Source of the DNA: Bremerella alba
GTDB taxonomy: Bacteria > Planctomycetota > Planctomycetia > Pirellulales > Pirellulaceae
Assembly (NCBI RefSeq): GCF_013618625.1
Contig: NZ_JABRWO010000018.1
Location: 1-64,000 of the forward strand
Length of the DNA: 64,000 nt
Direction: 5' to 3'
A program made the translations under genes and the position numbers. This document shows positions 9,235 through 18,266 of this stretch, one piece after another. Every line of letters begins with the position of its first letter. Positions within the stretch are counted from its first letter, which is position 1. The notes below the pieces were generated by a model, which saw only the letters and a program-made list of their open reading frames with translations, made no database searches and was not told the origin of the DNA.

Positions 9235-9645
9235 TCAGTTCAACTGAAAGTCTTGATTCAACGATCGATCGTCGAGAGTCACGATAACAGGGGCGATCTC
9301 TGTCTTCTGGTTGTACTTGGGAGGTAAGATCTGCCGTCGCGGTGTCACCGTTTGGGTTGGATCACTCAACGGCACATCCTTTCCTTCGTACCCTTCAATT
9401 TTGATGTTGTAGGTTCCCGGCATCAGGCCAAAACGACCGTTTAACTCGTAGTTTCCATCGACGACTGGAGCGGTGCGTGCTGGAGCCTTCACCCCTTGAG
9501 CCGGGATGAACTGCACGACCCCTTCTTTGACCGGTGAGCCCTGGAAATCCACGGTCCCTTGAATAGAAATCAGTTCGGAATTATTTGAGGAATAGCATCC
9601 CAAAGAGCACAGCAACAGGCATGCAAACGATAATGCGTATTTCAT
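9235..9645 (-). CDS. Small lipoprotein with carboxypeptidase-regulatory-like domain
   Basis: 136 residues. The ATG at 9645 gives a good lipoprotein signal with the lipobox LCSLGC, so residues upstream of it are not coding. The mature part is a beta-sandwich-like sequence (VDFQGSPVKEGVVQF, DGNYELNG, MPGTYNIKIEGYEGK), as in the transthyretin/carboxypeptidase-regulatory-like lipoproteins that often accompany DUF1559 genes in planctomycetes. It follows the DUF1559 gene by 88 bases, and the same two-gene order recurs at 35711-37165. Function unknown; a cell-surface structural or binding role is likely. Confidence 0.75.
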   Translation of the reverse strand: MKYALSFACLLLCSLGCYSSNNSELISIQGTVDFQGSPVKEGVVQFIPAQGVKAPARTAPVVDGNYELNGRFGLMPGTYNIKIEGYEGKDVPLSDPTQTVTPRRQILPPKYNQKTEIAPVIVTLDDRSLNQDFQLN

Positions 9646-9733
9646 GGCATTCAATAACTCAATAAGGTCTCTGTAGAATTGAAGTGGGAACGGCTTGCCA
9701 CTGGCCGATGAGCCGTGGCAAGCGAACACTTCG

Positions 9734-10648
9734 TTAATACTCTTGTATGACTTCGCCGCCGTTGATAGTCGTGAGGTCCAAGAGGGTATCGAGTTGGATG
9801 TTCTCGGAGATAAAACGGACCGAACCATCCCCTAAAAGCGACTGACAACCGCCAGGGTGATAACTGCCCGGACCGTTGAATGCATCGTTCGAGAAGGCCC
9901 ACCCGCTGAGCAGTGGGAAGTTCGCATTAATACCACTACTTGTGGCCATGCCGCCGCTATAGGCTCCCCAGCCCCATACGTAGTGCGAACCAGGACCGTT
10001 GCCGACACTCTCGGCGAACGCCAACGTGTTGCTCGTCCCATCTACCAAGTCACGAAAAGCCGTTTTCGAGTTTAGAAAGAACATACCATCCTTGTCATAC
10101 CCCACCGAACTCGTCTCATCTCGCGCCTGCGTTCCATCTCGACCGCTATGGGCAATCGGTACGTAATGGGTGCACCAGGCATCATCTTCGCCTGCGATGT
10201 TCGCCGTATACGCAATTCCTTCGTTCTGTGGATTACTCGGACACAAAACGGCTTCGACCGGCTGAGAATAAATGAAACGATTTTCGATATCCGAGAAACC
10301 ATGGTTAAAATCAATGGTGTCGTACAACGCTCGCTGCTCGAGAAAAGGCAGAAGTGTTGTGATACACATCTGAGAATTGACAAGTTGCGGGCTAGGGACT
10401 GATGAATTTTCGGGGGCACCACTTCGCCCGAAAGGGAATTTCAAATGCGTGTCATGATAGTTGTGCAGGGCCAAGCCAAGTTGCTTGAGCTTGTTTGAAC
10501 ACGACATGCGATTGGCGGCCTCTCGCGCCTGCTGAACAGCTGGCAAGAGAAGCGCGATCAAAATTCCAATGATGGCGATCACGACCAGTAATTCCACCAG
10601 GGTAAAGCCTGCGTGGTGACGACCGTGTGTACGAGAAATAACAGACAT
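9734..10648 (-). CDS. DUF1559 protein with prepilin-type N-terminus
   Basis: 304 residues. The N-terminus has the prepilin cleavage/methylation motif [13 protein letters not shown] followed by [12 protein letters not shown], a family hallmark, and the C-terminus has the HxGG...DGSVRFI signature. Such proteins are probably exported and processed by a prepilin peptidase; their role is unknown, though pseudopilin-like assembly at the cell surface is assumed. The ATG at 10648 is chosen over an upstream start because GGAG precedes it. It lies inside the sialidase operon between the GntR gene and the lipoprotein. Confidence 0.9.
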   Translation of the reverse strand: MSVISRTHGRHHAGFTLVELLVVIAIIGILIALLLPAVQQAREAANRMSCSNKLKQLGLALHNYHDTHLKFPFGRSGAPENSSVPSPQLVNSQMCITTLLPFLEQRALYDTIDFNHGFSDIENRFIYSQPVEAVLCPSNPQNEGIAYTANIAGEDDAWCTHYVPIAHSGRDGTQARDETSSVGYDKDGMFFLNSKTAFRDLVDGTSNTLAFAESVGNGPGSHYVWGWGAYSGGMATSSGINANFPLLSGWAFSNDAFNGPGSYHPGGCQSLLGDGSVRFISENIQLDTLLDLTTINGGEVIQEY

Positions 10649-10723
10649 AGTGGATATGCTCCAAGACAACGAATAGGAAAAGGGATTGCATGATGAGGGG
10701 GCTTGGGGCGGGGAATCGGCAGG

Positions 10724-11383
10724 CTATAAAAATTCTTTGCATGCCGTTTCTAAATGATTCTCTAAACGCATCGTGGCGGATGGAATATCGCCAGAAACAA
10801 CCATCCCCGCAATCTCGCGGTGATCGGTGAGAGTAGCACTTCGCTTTTGACGTATGACATCGAGCGTGTCGACCACAGAAAGGTTGAATATGAGTTGGGC
10901 GGAATGGGAATGCATTTGAATCAGGCGAGAATTGCCACTTAAAGCAACCAAGGCCTGATGAAACATGAAGTCCGCTTCGCAAAATCCCAACTCGATATCT
11001 GCATCGTGCAGACGCTGCATTGTCTCGCACAGTTCGAGCATCGGCTGAAAGGCTTCTTTCGCTAGTTTCCGCTGGGCAATCAGCTTGAGGGCTCCAGTCT
11101 CCAGCACGGATCGAGCCTCAATGATTTCCTCTATTTCAAAATCACCCAACAGCGGAGCAAAGAACCCTCCTTTTTCACCGGCCCGCAACAAACCGTCGTG
11201 CTCGAGCAGCACCATCGCTTCTCGCACGGCGCCGCGATGAACGTCTAGTCGCTCTGACCACTCGATCTCTGGCAAGCGAGAACCGGGTGCAATTTGACCG
11301 CAAATCAACATGCGGCGGAGCACGTCGTAACACTTTTGCCGCGTCGTAACGCGGGAACCACCATTGTGTGTGACTGTTGCCAT
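10724..11383 (-). CDS. GntR-family regulator, FadR/FCD subfamily
   Basis: 219 residues. The N-terminal winged helix (residues about 15-75) is GntR-like: LRRMLICGQIAPGSRLPE, then a recognition helix with RGAVREAMVLLEHDGLL. The C-terminal all-helical FCD domain keeps candidate metal/ligand residues (ADFMFHQAL, HSHS, DHREI). FCD regulators usually repress catabolic operons until a carboxylate or sugar-acid ligand binds. It is the second gene of the operon, so self-regulation through the palindromes at 12579-12631 is likely. ATG start with AAGAGATCCC upstream. Confidence 0.88.
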   Translation of the reverse strand: MATVTHNGGSRVTTRQKCYDVLRRMLICGQIAPGSRLPEIEWSERLDVHRGAVREAMVLLEHDGLLRAGEKGGFFAPLLGDFEIEEIIEARSVLETGALKLIAQRKLAKEAFQPMLELCETMQRLHDADIELGFCEADFMFHQALVALSGNSRLIQMHSHSAQLIFNLSVVDTLDVIRQKRSATLTDHREIAGMVVSGDIPSATMRLENHLETACKEFL

Positions 11384-11448
11384 GGGATCTCTTGCCGGGC
11401 TAAGGGTTCAAACAACAAATACTGAAAAGGAGTAACCGCTGGCCAAAC

Positions 11449-12537
11449 CTACTTCGCAGAGGAATAGAACCACTCGATCGGAGCCCGCAAGACTTTGGTC
11501 TCAATTTTCTTGTCGGCCATGTCCCAGTACGACAGCAACGCATGGTCACCGGTGAAGTGTATCGCGGTATAGCAGTACCATCCCTGGGGATTGGCCTCGA
11601 GCGTATTGAGGAATTTCCAACTCTGGCCTTCATCCTTAGAAATCGCCGACGTTAAGGGTGAACGCTGATTCGTTGGACTATCGTTCCAGATCGCCAGCAG
11701 GTCGCCCGTCTTGGGGATACGTTTGATCGATGCCGGAGAACGCGGACTGCGAAGATTCCAAGGTTCAATCGGCGTGAACGTTTCTCCTTCGTCACTCGAA
11801 TGGCAAACCCCTTGCACCCCCAGGTCAGTCCGAATCCACATCATGATCCGGCCATCCTTCAGCTCGACCACGCCTGGTTCCTGAGTGATGAACCGGGTTC
11901 CGTTCTCGCGCTGACCGACCAACGATTCTTTTCCCTTTCGCCACGTCTTACCTGCATCGTCTGAAAGGAAGCAGACAATGTCTGCGGCACCGTGCCACTT
12001 GCCATCCCGCATGTGTCCGGCGGCAGGCATGATCAGACGGCCTGATTGAGTCTGAATGACTCGGTCATTATTGACGACGTAGTAATTTTGCTCACCCGGC
12101 ATGCAATCAATCGAGTCGCTCCACGTTTTTCCTTCGTCAGAACTGACCCGCATGCGTGCACGGCAGTCTTGAATGGAGTTCTTCACCAGATAGAACAACG
12201 CGATTCGCCCATCTTGGAGTCGCAAGAGCGAAACCGACATGTCGTTTTCTTTACCTTCTTTTGGACACAGCGGCTGATCGTTTTCATCCCAGGTCAGCCC
12301 ATAGTCACTGGAAACACAACTGGCCAGATAACCCTGGGCACCGTCTCCCGAATGATTGCCTAAGAATCGCGTGTAGACATAGAGAATGCGACCGTCGTTC
12401 AGTGTTATGAAGGCGCCTTCAGAGTTGCGTGGATTCCCGCTTTCGGTTTCTTGGGTCAATACTAATTCAGGTCCTGTTGCCAGCGTTATCTGAGCGAAGA
12501 GCAGAATAAGTATGGGGGGGAGGAATCGATGATTCAT
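11449..12537 (-). CDS. Secreted sialidase-like BNR-repeat protein, first gene of operon
   Basis: 362 residues with a signal peptide (ILILLFAQITLATG). Five Asp-box-like motifs can be read: SSDYGLTW, SSDEGKTW, SDDAGKTW, SSDEGETF and SKDEGQSW. This fits a BNR_2/sialidase-type beta-propeller. The opening NPRNSEGAFITLNDGRILYVYTRF-like region is common in planctomycete members. True sialidase activity cannot be confirmed. The start has a good AAAGGA Shine-Dalgarno, and the putative operon promoter and operators lie 40 to 95 bases upstream. Confidence 0.8.
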   Translation of the reverse strand: MNHRFLPPILILLFAQITLATGPELVLTQETESGNPRNSEGAFITLNDGRILYVYTRFLGNHSGDGAQGYLASCVSSDYGLTWDENDQPLCPKEGKENDMSVSLLRLQDGRIALFYLVKNSIQDCRARMRVSSDEGKTWSDSIDCMPGEQNYYVVNNDRVIQTQSGRLIMPAAGHMRDGKWHGAADIVCFLSDDAGKTWRKGKESLVGQRENGTRFITQEPGVVELKDGRIMMWIRTDLGVQGVCHSSDEGETFTPIEPWNLRSPRSPASIKRIPKTGDLLAIWNDSPTNQRSPLTSAISKDEGQSWKFLNTLEANPQGWYCYTAIHFTGDHALLSYWDMADKKIETKVLRAPIEWFYSSAK

Positions 12538-12578
12538 AGCGAGTCCTTTTCTAGCGGTGATCTCTTAGCAGTTAATGT

Positions 12579-12611
12579 CTGACTACAGAATACACTTAAT
12601 TCTGTAGTCAG
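12579..12611 (-). promoter_or_regulatory. Perfect 13-bp inverted repeat overlapping a probable operon promoter
   Basis: The arms CTGACTACAGAAT (12579-12591) and ATTCTGTAGTCAG (12599-12611) are exact reverse complements around a 7-base spacer. Read leftward, TTGCTG is followed after 16 bases by TATTCT, a plausible -35/-10 pair embedded in the repeat. It lies about 42 bases before the first gene of the sialidase operon. No U-tract follows, so a terminator is unlikely; a repressor operator or a stable 5' leader stem fits better. Confidence 0.55.
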
Positions 12612-12617
12612 CAATGG

Positions 12618-12631
12618 TTTTGTCGACAAAA
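12618..12631. promoter_or_regulatory. TTTTGTCGACAAAA palindrome, candidate GntR operator
   Basis: A 14-bp perfect palindrome just upstream of the inverted repeat. Its TTGTCGACAA core matches the general FadR-subfamily operator shape, GT and AC half-sites in dyad symmetry. The GntR/FCD gene of the operon is the obvious candidate ligand. TGTCGACAAAAA recurs exactly at 12774-12785, about 150 bases further upstream. Confidence 0.5.
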
Positions 12632-13748
12632 ACATCGAGTTTGTTCGGTCAACTCATAGACAAGAATGAAATACTAGGCAGGATTTGTAAGGATTTTGGC
12701 CCGCACAACAAAGTTTTAATGGGCTTTAGGAAATGTCCTAGTCAAATATTGGATCGCATAAAGTGGTCGATAATGTCGACAAAAATAGATCGGAAGTGTT
12801 TGATCTGTCGGCAGGCTATGCGAAGTGGAAACTGACTTGAAGTTGGCTTGGATTACCGTAGAGATGCTGTCTTATTTAGCCAGCGTTCTAGCGCCAAACG
12901 CTTGGCGAAAGTTTAGGGCTATCGAAAAGTTAGCAAGTTTTGTCGGTTGCCAAGACAGATCCACAAGCAAATTGAATAGCCGGTTTCGCTAAAGACGATG
13001 GATCCGAGATGAGGTGATTGGATACTTCAGCATTAGTAACTGTCAGGATAAAACGTCATCAAAAATAGGGAATTCTCCAGCCTCTGTAGTAATTTCTGTG
13101 GGCATGGGGCAACTGTTTCTGTATTTTGCACACTGGTCTTCCAGAGGGTGTCGAACTTGCAAAGTTTGCTTACGGTCGTATTTCAGCTTCTAGCTATCGT
13201 GGGTTCCACGTTAGTTGCGGTCGACTTCTGTCAGAGTGGTATTGCCAGTCACCATAAGACAGGAATTGCTTCCACTTTGATGGTGGTAGGTCGCCAAGTG
13301 CCCACGGCTTTAAAGCCTGCCGCGCCCTGCAGTGAGGATTCGATACTTTGTCCGCCATCGTTTCCGACCAGCTATGCAAAGGTTCGAAGGCTGACCACTG
13401 AATCTTTGGTTGGATCCGGCTGTTTCTCATTTTGCCGGACAGTTTCGCAAGTCAGTACAACACGTGTGTATCTTGATCAGTGTGTTGTGGGCCCGTCGAC
13501 TCAGGCTCTCTTCTGTGTTTGGCGATTTTAATCTTTCTCTGGGAGGATGGTTTCTACCTCCCTCGCCTTATTGGAAATGCCCTCTACTGCAGCGTGGTTA
13601 ATGAGCCCATTTGCCATTTACTTCGCTCACGCTCTGATGCGTTGCAGCATGGGATCTGGCTTGTTGCCGCGATAAATCAAGCACCAGCATAAGTGGCGAT
13701 CTATAAAGTGGCGCTGAGCTTAGACGCTCCCTGGAGAATTTGTCACCC
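12632..13748. other. Gene-poor 1.1-kb region between divergent transcription units
   Basis: No coding region can be supported. Short open frames exist (for example 13148-13531, plus strand) but lack a Shine-Dalgarno, recognisable motifs or protein-like composition. The visible structure is the second TGTCGACAAAAA copy at 12774-12785 and a related TTTTGTCGG at 12941. It probably holds the regulatory zone of the leftward operon and the promoter of the MgtE-like gene. Confidence 0.4.
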
Positions 13749-14957
13749 ATGAGCTGGTGGAATGCCTGCGGTGTCGCAGCATTAATAACGGTCGCACTTA
13801 AGTTTTGCGTCTCGTGGAAACTCGGCCACGCGTTTGACCCGGTACTGGTTATCGTCGCGTTGGGCGTAGCAACCGGGGGAGTAGCGATGATCTTGATAGG
13901 GCAACCAAGGCGACATATTCGTTTTTGCACGGAATCATTAAGTACGAACACAGGAAAAGATATGTTGGCCTTCGATACCGTCCAAGAGCGTCTTAACGAC
14001 CCCGTAGCGTTGCATATGAAAACAGATTTGGCACGGCTAAACGTCAATCAAACGATTGAAGATGCCCTCTCGACCATCCGGCAAACGCCACCTAGTGAAC
14101 GGATCATCTATTTTTACGTGCTGGATGATCAAGGGCAACTTAAGGGTGTTGTACCGACAAGGAGACTCCTGCTGAATTCCCCCGAAAAACGAATTCGTGA
14201 CATCATGGTGCGGGAAGTCATTGCCGTTCCTCATACGGCAACAGTACTCGATGTCTGTGAATTCTTCATCTTTCACCGACTTCTAGCTTTCCCAGTTGTC
14301 AATGAATCGCATCAATTGATTGGAGCGGTAGATGTTGAGCTTTATACCGATGAACTGAATGACCTGGATCGCCGCGAAGGCAATGATGATCTGTTTCAGC
14401 TGATTGGGGTTCATCTAACCGATTCGCGTCAAACGTCCCCGTCGGTCGCCTTTAAGTCGCGATTTCCTTGGCTGCTGACCAATATCCTGGGAGGCGTACT
14501 GGCGGCATTTATCTCTGGGATTTTCCAAGCTGAACTTCAGGAAGTTGTCGCGTTAGCGCTGTTTATCCCGGTCGTTCTGGCGTTAGCGGAAAGTGTTAGT
14601 ATTCAATCGGTCAGCCTCGCTCTTCAGGCTCTTCGTGGAGGACGGCCTTCTTTGCTCTCGATCTTTCGAAAGACGCGTGCCGAGATGGTTACCGGCATGC
14701 TGCTGGGAGCTGCCAGTGCGGCCGTTGTGTCAACGGTAGCCATCGTGTGGATTGGGCAGATTCACGTGGTGACATGTTTATTTGGTGGGATCCTTGGTGG
14801 CGTTGTATTCGCCGCAGCGATTGGTGTTGCCATACCCAATTTACTGCGATTCTTTCGATGCGAGCCGCAAGTAGCCGCAGGCCCTATTGCGCTTGCTTCG
14901 ACCGATATGGCAACACTAACAATTTATTTTTCCCTGGCTCGTTGGCTTTTGGCATAG
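13749..14957 (+). CDS. MgtE-like magnesium transporter with CBS pair
   Basis: 402 residues from the ATG at 13749. Residues about 5-55 form two hydrophobic helices. A CBS pair follows (FYVLDDQGQLKGVVPTRRLL, then a second unit with FPVVNESHQLIGAVDV). The C-terminus has about five membrane helices of MgtE type (NILGGVLAAFISGIFQ, LFIPVVLALAESVSIQSV, GPIALASTDMATLTIYF). The cytosolic N domain of classical MgtE is missing. A second possible start, ATG 13962 with AGGAAAAGAT upstream, would drop the two extra helices. MgtE channels move Mg2+ and are gated by CBS-bound Mg2+. It is followed 74 bases later by a universal stress gene, probably co-transcribed. Confidence 0.72.
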   Translation: MSWWNACGVAALITVALKFCVSWKLGHAFDPVLVIVALGVATGGVAMILIGQPRRHIRFCTESLSTNTGKDMLAFDTVQERLNDPVALHMKTDLARLNVNQTIEDALSTIRQTPPSERIIYFYVLDDQGQLKGVVPTRRLLLNSPEKRIRDIMVREVIAVPHTATVLDVCEFFIFHRLLAFPVVNESHQLIGAVDVELYTDELNDLDRREGNDDLFQLIGVHLTDSRQTSPSVAFKSRFPWLLTNILGGVLAAFISGIFQAELQEVVALALFIPVVLALAESVSIQSVSLALQALRGGRPSLLSIFRKTRAEMVTGMLLGAASAAVVSTVAIVWIGQIHVVTCLFGGILGGVVFAAAIGVAIPNLLRFFRCEPQVAAGPIALASTDMATLTIYFSLARWLLA

Positions 14958-15031
14958 CCCGTGTGCCTGGCTAGAGCATCAAAGTATGGCGAGTGTGAAC
15001 CAATAATGACGAGCGATTTTGTAGGTGAATT

Positions 15032-15994
15032 ATGACGGAATTAATTACTAAGAAGTGGAATCAGATTGGCTGGCTTCAAACAGATCAGGCGGCCGATGAG
15101 CTTGCATTTCAAAGAGTAATTCGCCTTTGCCAAGACTCGCAGGCGAGACTTGCGATTTTAAATACGTTAGAGGAAATGCCCGATCGATTGCATACGCTGA
15201 TCGCCTCCCTCGGATTTTCTTTGTCCGCATACTCAGAGCATGAGGCAAAACAAGAGTCACTCGATAAAACGCTTGAGGTGGCAGCGAATAGCCAAGTTGC
15301 GGCGCACTGTCATACGGTCCGCGGTCGTCCTCTCGAGGGGATTTTGCAGCAGGTCGTTACTCATGGTTATGACCTCTTGATGAAATCAGCCCAATCGTCG
15401 TACGGCATTCGCCATGTCCTGTTGGGGCATCTTGATCGACAATTGATACGCAAGTGTCCCTGTCCGGTATGGATTGAAAAACCGGCTACACGTTCGTCCC
15501 ACGACCGTATTCTGGCGGCCGTCGATCCAGCTCCATTTGCCGATGTTATTGAGCACAATCAATTGAATGTTGACGTACTTAGATGGGCCAGTTACTTGGC
15601 CGAGATCGAGCATGCTCAGCTTGATGTCGTACATGTCTGGCCGTTTCATCACGAGCGTCGATTGCACGGACGCGGTGGATTTTCGGATAGCGAGGTGGCA
15701 GGAGTTGGCGCAGAGATCCGCCGCCGACACGAAACTGCACTGAACGATTTAATAGAACCATTTCGATCAAAGATACAACGTGTACACCTGCTCAAAGGAG
15801 ATGCTGCCGAAGAGATCTCTCGGCTTGCTGCCAGGCAGAGCTTTGATGTTGTCGTGATGGGAACTGTCTGCCGAAGCGGGATTCAAGGGCTGCTCATCGG
15901 CAACACGGCGGAAACAGTACTCGATCAAATTGACTGCTCGGTGGTGGCGTTAAAGCCACCAGGGTTCGTTTCGCCGGTAGGTATCAGCCAATGA
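15032..15994 (+). CDS. Tandem universal stress protein (UspE-like)
   Basis: 320 residues with two Usp domains (about 5-155 and 160-310). The second domain has the nucleotide-binding pattern VVMGTVCRSGIQGLLIGNTAE, close to G-2x-G-9x-G(S/N). The first is degenerate at that site, as in UspE-type proteins. The start is supported by AGGTGAATT before ATG. Its pairing with an MgtE-like transporter suggests a stress or ion-homeostasis role; that link is inference. Confidence 0.85.
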   Translation: MTELITKKWNQIGWLQTDQAADELAFQRVIRLCQDSQARLAILNTLEEMPDRLHTLIASLGFSLSAYSEHEAKQESLDKTLEVAANSQVAAHCHTVRGRPLEGILQQVVTHGYDLLMKSAQSSYGIRHVLLGHLDRQLIRKCPCPVWIEKPATRSSHDRILAAVDPAPFADVIEHNQLNVDVLRWASYLAEIEHAQLDVVHVWPFHHERRLHGRGGFSDSEVAGVGAEIRRRHETALNDLIEPFRSKIQRVHLLKGDAAEEISRLAARQSFDVVVMGTVCRSGIQGLLIGNTAETVLDQIDCSVVALKPPGFVSPVGISQ

Positions 15995-16394
15995 ATTCGC
16001 GATCAGAATACCAGCGAACAATCGAGGCCGTGCTTTTCTCCGCGTCAAGATTCTTTCCCATACAAAACCAGGACAACCACTCAAATAATAAGCCGGTTGC
16101 GTGTTATCGGCTCTTTCAAGCATAGAGAATTGGGTTCGGCAAGAGATGGGGGCGTAAGTCTATTCACCACGGGAGCGATCACATTTGAAAAGTGGTTGTA
16201 TCCTGCCTTCTTTCAATCAAATCAACTTGTCCTACGGAGGCAGCATCCCTCGTCAATCGAGAGGATGCCTGATTACGGATGACCAAGGCCAAGTAGCCGT
16301 ACGTCTTTGTTAGACCTCAGCTAGAGCGTGGGATTTAGAGTGGAATACGTAAAGTTCCCTGAGTACCTAGGCCCAAGAGGGGGCTCCATGAAAT
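15995..16394. other. Intergenic region with one hairpin
   Basis: No gene can be supported. GCATCCCTCG at 16243-16252 and CGAGAGGATGC at 16258-16268 form a stem with one bulged base, without a U-tract. It could mark the 3' end of the MgtE/Usp transcript, but this is weak. Confidence 0.3.
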
Positions 16395-16424
16395 AAAAAA
16401 CGCCGCGCATGGCCGCGCGGCGTT
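16395..16424 (-). terminator. Rho-independent terminator of the DUF1559 gene
   Basis: AACGCCGCGC (16399-16408) and GCGCGGCGTT (16415-16424) form a perfect 10-bp GC-rich stem with a 6-base loop. Read leftward, it is followed by a run of Ts (16395-16400 is all A on the plus strand). It lies about 30 bases after the stop at 16453. Confidence 0.88.
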
Positions 16425-16452
16425 CTTATGTAAGGGGACGAAAACCGTCGTG

Positions 16453-17475
16453 CTAGTTCGATAGGTTCGCGACTTCGCCGCCAGCACGTGTCCACAAGGC
16501 TCGATAGGTCGTCATGTCGACAGTATCGGGTAAAAAGCGGACGCTGCCATCGGCGAAATTCGCCAAGACGCCACCGGGGTGATAGCTTCGCGCGGCGGTT
16601 GCCTTTGACGAGCCAGTCACCAAGTCGGGACAAGCAAAGTTCGGAGGGAATGAACCGTTGATGGTGGGGCCGTTGGGGACGCTTCCGCGTAGCCAATACT
16701 GCTGGCGATCTGCACGCCAGCCAGAAATGTCGGATTGAATTGACGAATAGCCGTTGGCTAGGGCATCGTTTACCGTTGCCGTATCTACCGTACCGTCGGC
16801 ACTAAATTTCCGGAAATCGGGCGCAGGCGTCGTCGCTGTAGGCGGAGTGCCATTGCCTTTGGTTGACTCGGTAAACGCTAAGGTGTTGCTGGTTCCATCG
16901 GTGATCGATGCAAATCGAATCTTTGACGCAACCCAACATAGCCCGTCGTTTGCAGTTCCATTCCCTGGATGAAACACACCATCACCACCACTGCCGACAT
17001 TCATGGCATAGTTACTGCCAGCGATTTGAATGGTCGCTCCGCTTTGCATGGTAAGTGTGCTTACCGCATTGCCAGGATCGCTAGGGCAGAGGAATGAATC
17101 AACAGGAGTGCCAGCGGCCGGATGCAGCGCTGTCGGCAAGTCAGCAAGGGCCGGGTGTCCCATGTAGATGTTGAAGTCGATCAGGTTCTGGAGATTCTCC
17201 TGTTCAATCATTGGCAGAAGCTTCGCCAATGGGGAAAAATCATTGGGGTATCCCGCAGGAATCGGGGGCCAACCATTGTTCGGAAACATTTCCTGATAGG
17301 TGGACGCGTAGTTATGGAGTGCCAATCCGATCTGCCGCAAATTGTTCGAGCAAGACATCCGTCGTGCCGCTTCCCGTGCTTGTTGGACAGCCGGCAAGAG
17401 CAGGGCAATCAGGACGCCAATAATCGCAATCACGACCAAAAGTTCAACTAACGTAAACGCACTACGACGTTTCAT
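16453..17475 (-). CDS. DUF1559 protein with prepilin-type N-terminus (stand-alone)
   Basis: 340 residues. It has the N-terminal motif [13 protein letters not shown], then [17 protein letters not shown], and the C-terminal signature [22 protein letters not shown] at 17475 with AAAGGA 10 bases upstream; an in-frame TTG one codon earlier is unlikely. Unlike the other two DUF1559 genes here it has no lipoprotein partner and ends in its own terminator. Function unknown; probably a processed, surface-exposed pseudopilin-like protein. Confidence 0.9.
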   Translation of the reverse strand: MKRRSAFTLVELLVVIAIIGVLIALLLPAVQQAREAARRMSCSNNLRQIGLALHNYASTYQEMFPNNGWPPIPAGYPNDFSPLAKLLPMIEQENLQNLIDFNIYMGHPALADLPTALHPAAGTPVDSFLCPSDPGNAVSTLTMQSGATIQIAGSNYAMNVGSGGDGVFHPGNGTANDGLCWVASKIRFASITDGTSNTLAFTESTKGNGTPPTATTPAPDFRKFSADGTVDTATVNDALANGYSSIQSDISGWRADRQQYWLRGSVPNGPTINGSFPPNFACPDLVTGSSKATAARSYHPGGVLANFADGSVRFLPDTVDMTTYRALWTRAGGEVANLSN

Positions 17476-18266
17476 CAAAGCTCAATCCTTTCGTGCCTGA
17501 CCCGAATCGGGGAGACAGCTTGAAATGAAAGATATGGGGGAGGGAGCAGCTTATGGTTAGTGCTAAAACTGCCTTAATTTGCAGATGAAGCGATCTAGGT
17601 GGCAATCACCAACGGAAGCTTACGGCGACTCGATATTCCCGACTTCAGCGGGAATCATATGCGACTTCGTCTTCGACGTTCGCGGGCTAGTCGCGAGATG
17701 CGATGGCAAGCTAGTCTCAATAAGAAGGTAGCTGATACTACGTATCAATTACGATTTCAGTTTATTTAAATTAGGAGTTCCCGCAAGAGGGGAAATCCAC
17801 TAGCACTTAAAATTATCGAAAGCCATACTCAATTCGGGATGTTGTAATACAACCAAATCCCCTCTGGTCGAGACTAGAAATGGAAATGCCGCGAAACGTA
17901 CTTCTCACAGAAGCATTTACTGTTCCGCGGCAGTCAAAGGAACAAGCTTCTTCGGCTGTCATGTCCGTAATGACGTTTCTTTTCTCGTGAAAACGAAGTC
18001 CTGTTTCCGTTTCGTGTTCTTCACGTTTACAAATGTGGTGTCAGCACAATCGACAGGCAAGTCGTTTCAAGCGACATGTGATTTTCCAATCGGTTTGGGT
18101 TCAAAGCACATCATCACTAGTTCTCAATGGGCTATACCAGGCGTGACCAAATCGAGAAGCTAGAGTAGCTTTGCGCATTGCTACTTGCGTCTTCGAGTAT
18201 TCTGGGATACCGTCAGTCGATCACATGATACTGAGTCTCCTTAGGTGGCGGTTAGAACAACGATCT
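17476..18266. other. Intergenic region, nothing recognised
   Basis: About 790 bases between the leftward DUF1559 gene and the rightward esterase. No coding frame with a convincing start or motif, and no strong hairpin or repeat, was seen. It should contain the promoters of both flanking genes. Confidence 0.4.

Noticed and set aside
5320-12537. A complete sialic-acid catabolic cluster
   Set aside because: Sialidase-like, SSS and NanA-superfamily genes are present, but NanE, NanK and NagA/B-type genes are not, while amino-acid enzymes are; only a partial resemblance can be claimed.
13148-13531. 127-codon frame on the plus strand in the gene-poor zone
   Set aside because: Starts with GTG without a ribosome site, and its sequence has no recognisable fold or motif after a short hydrophobic start.
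13598-14047. 149-codon frame antisense to the MgtE-like gene start
   Set aside because: Fully antisense to a better-supported gene, with low protein-like character.
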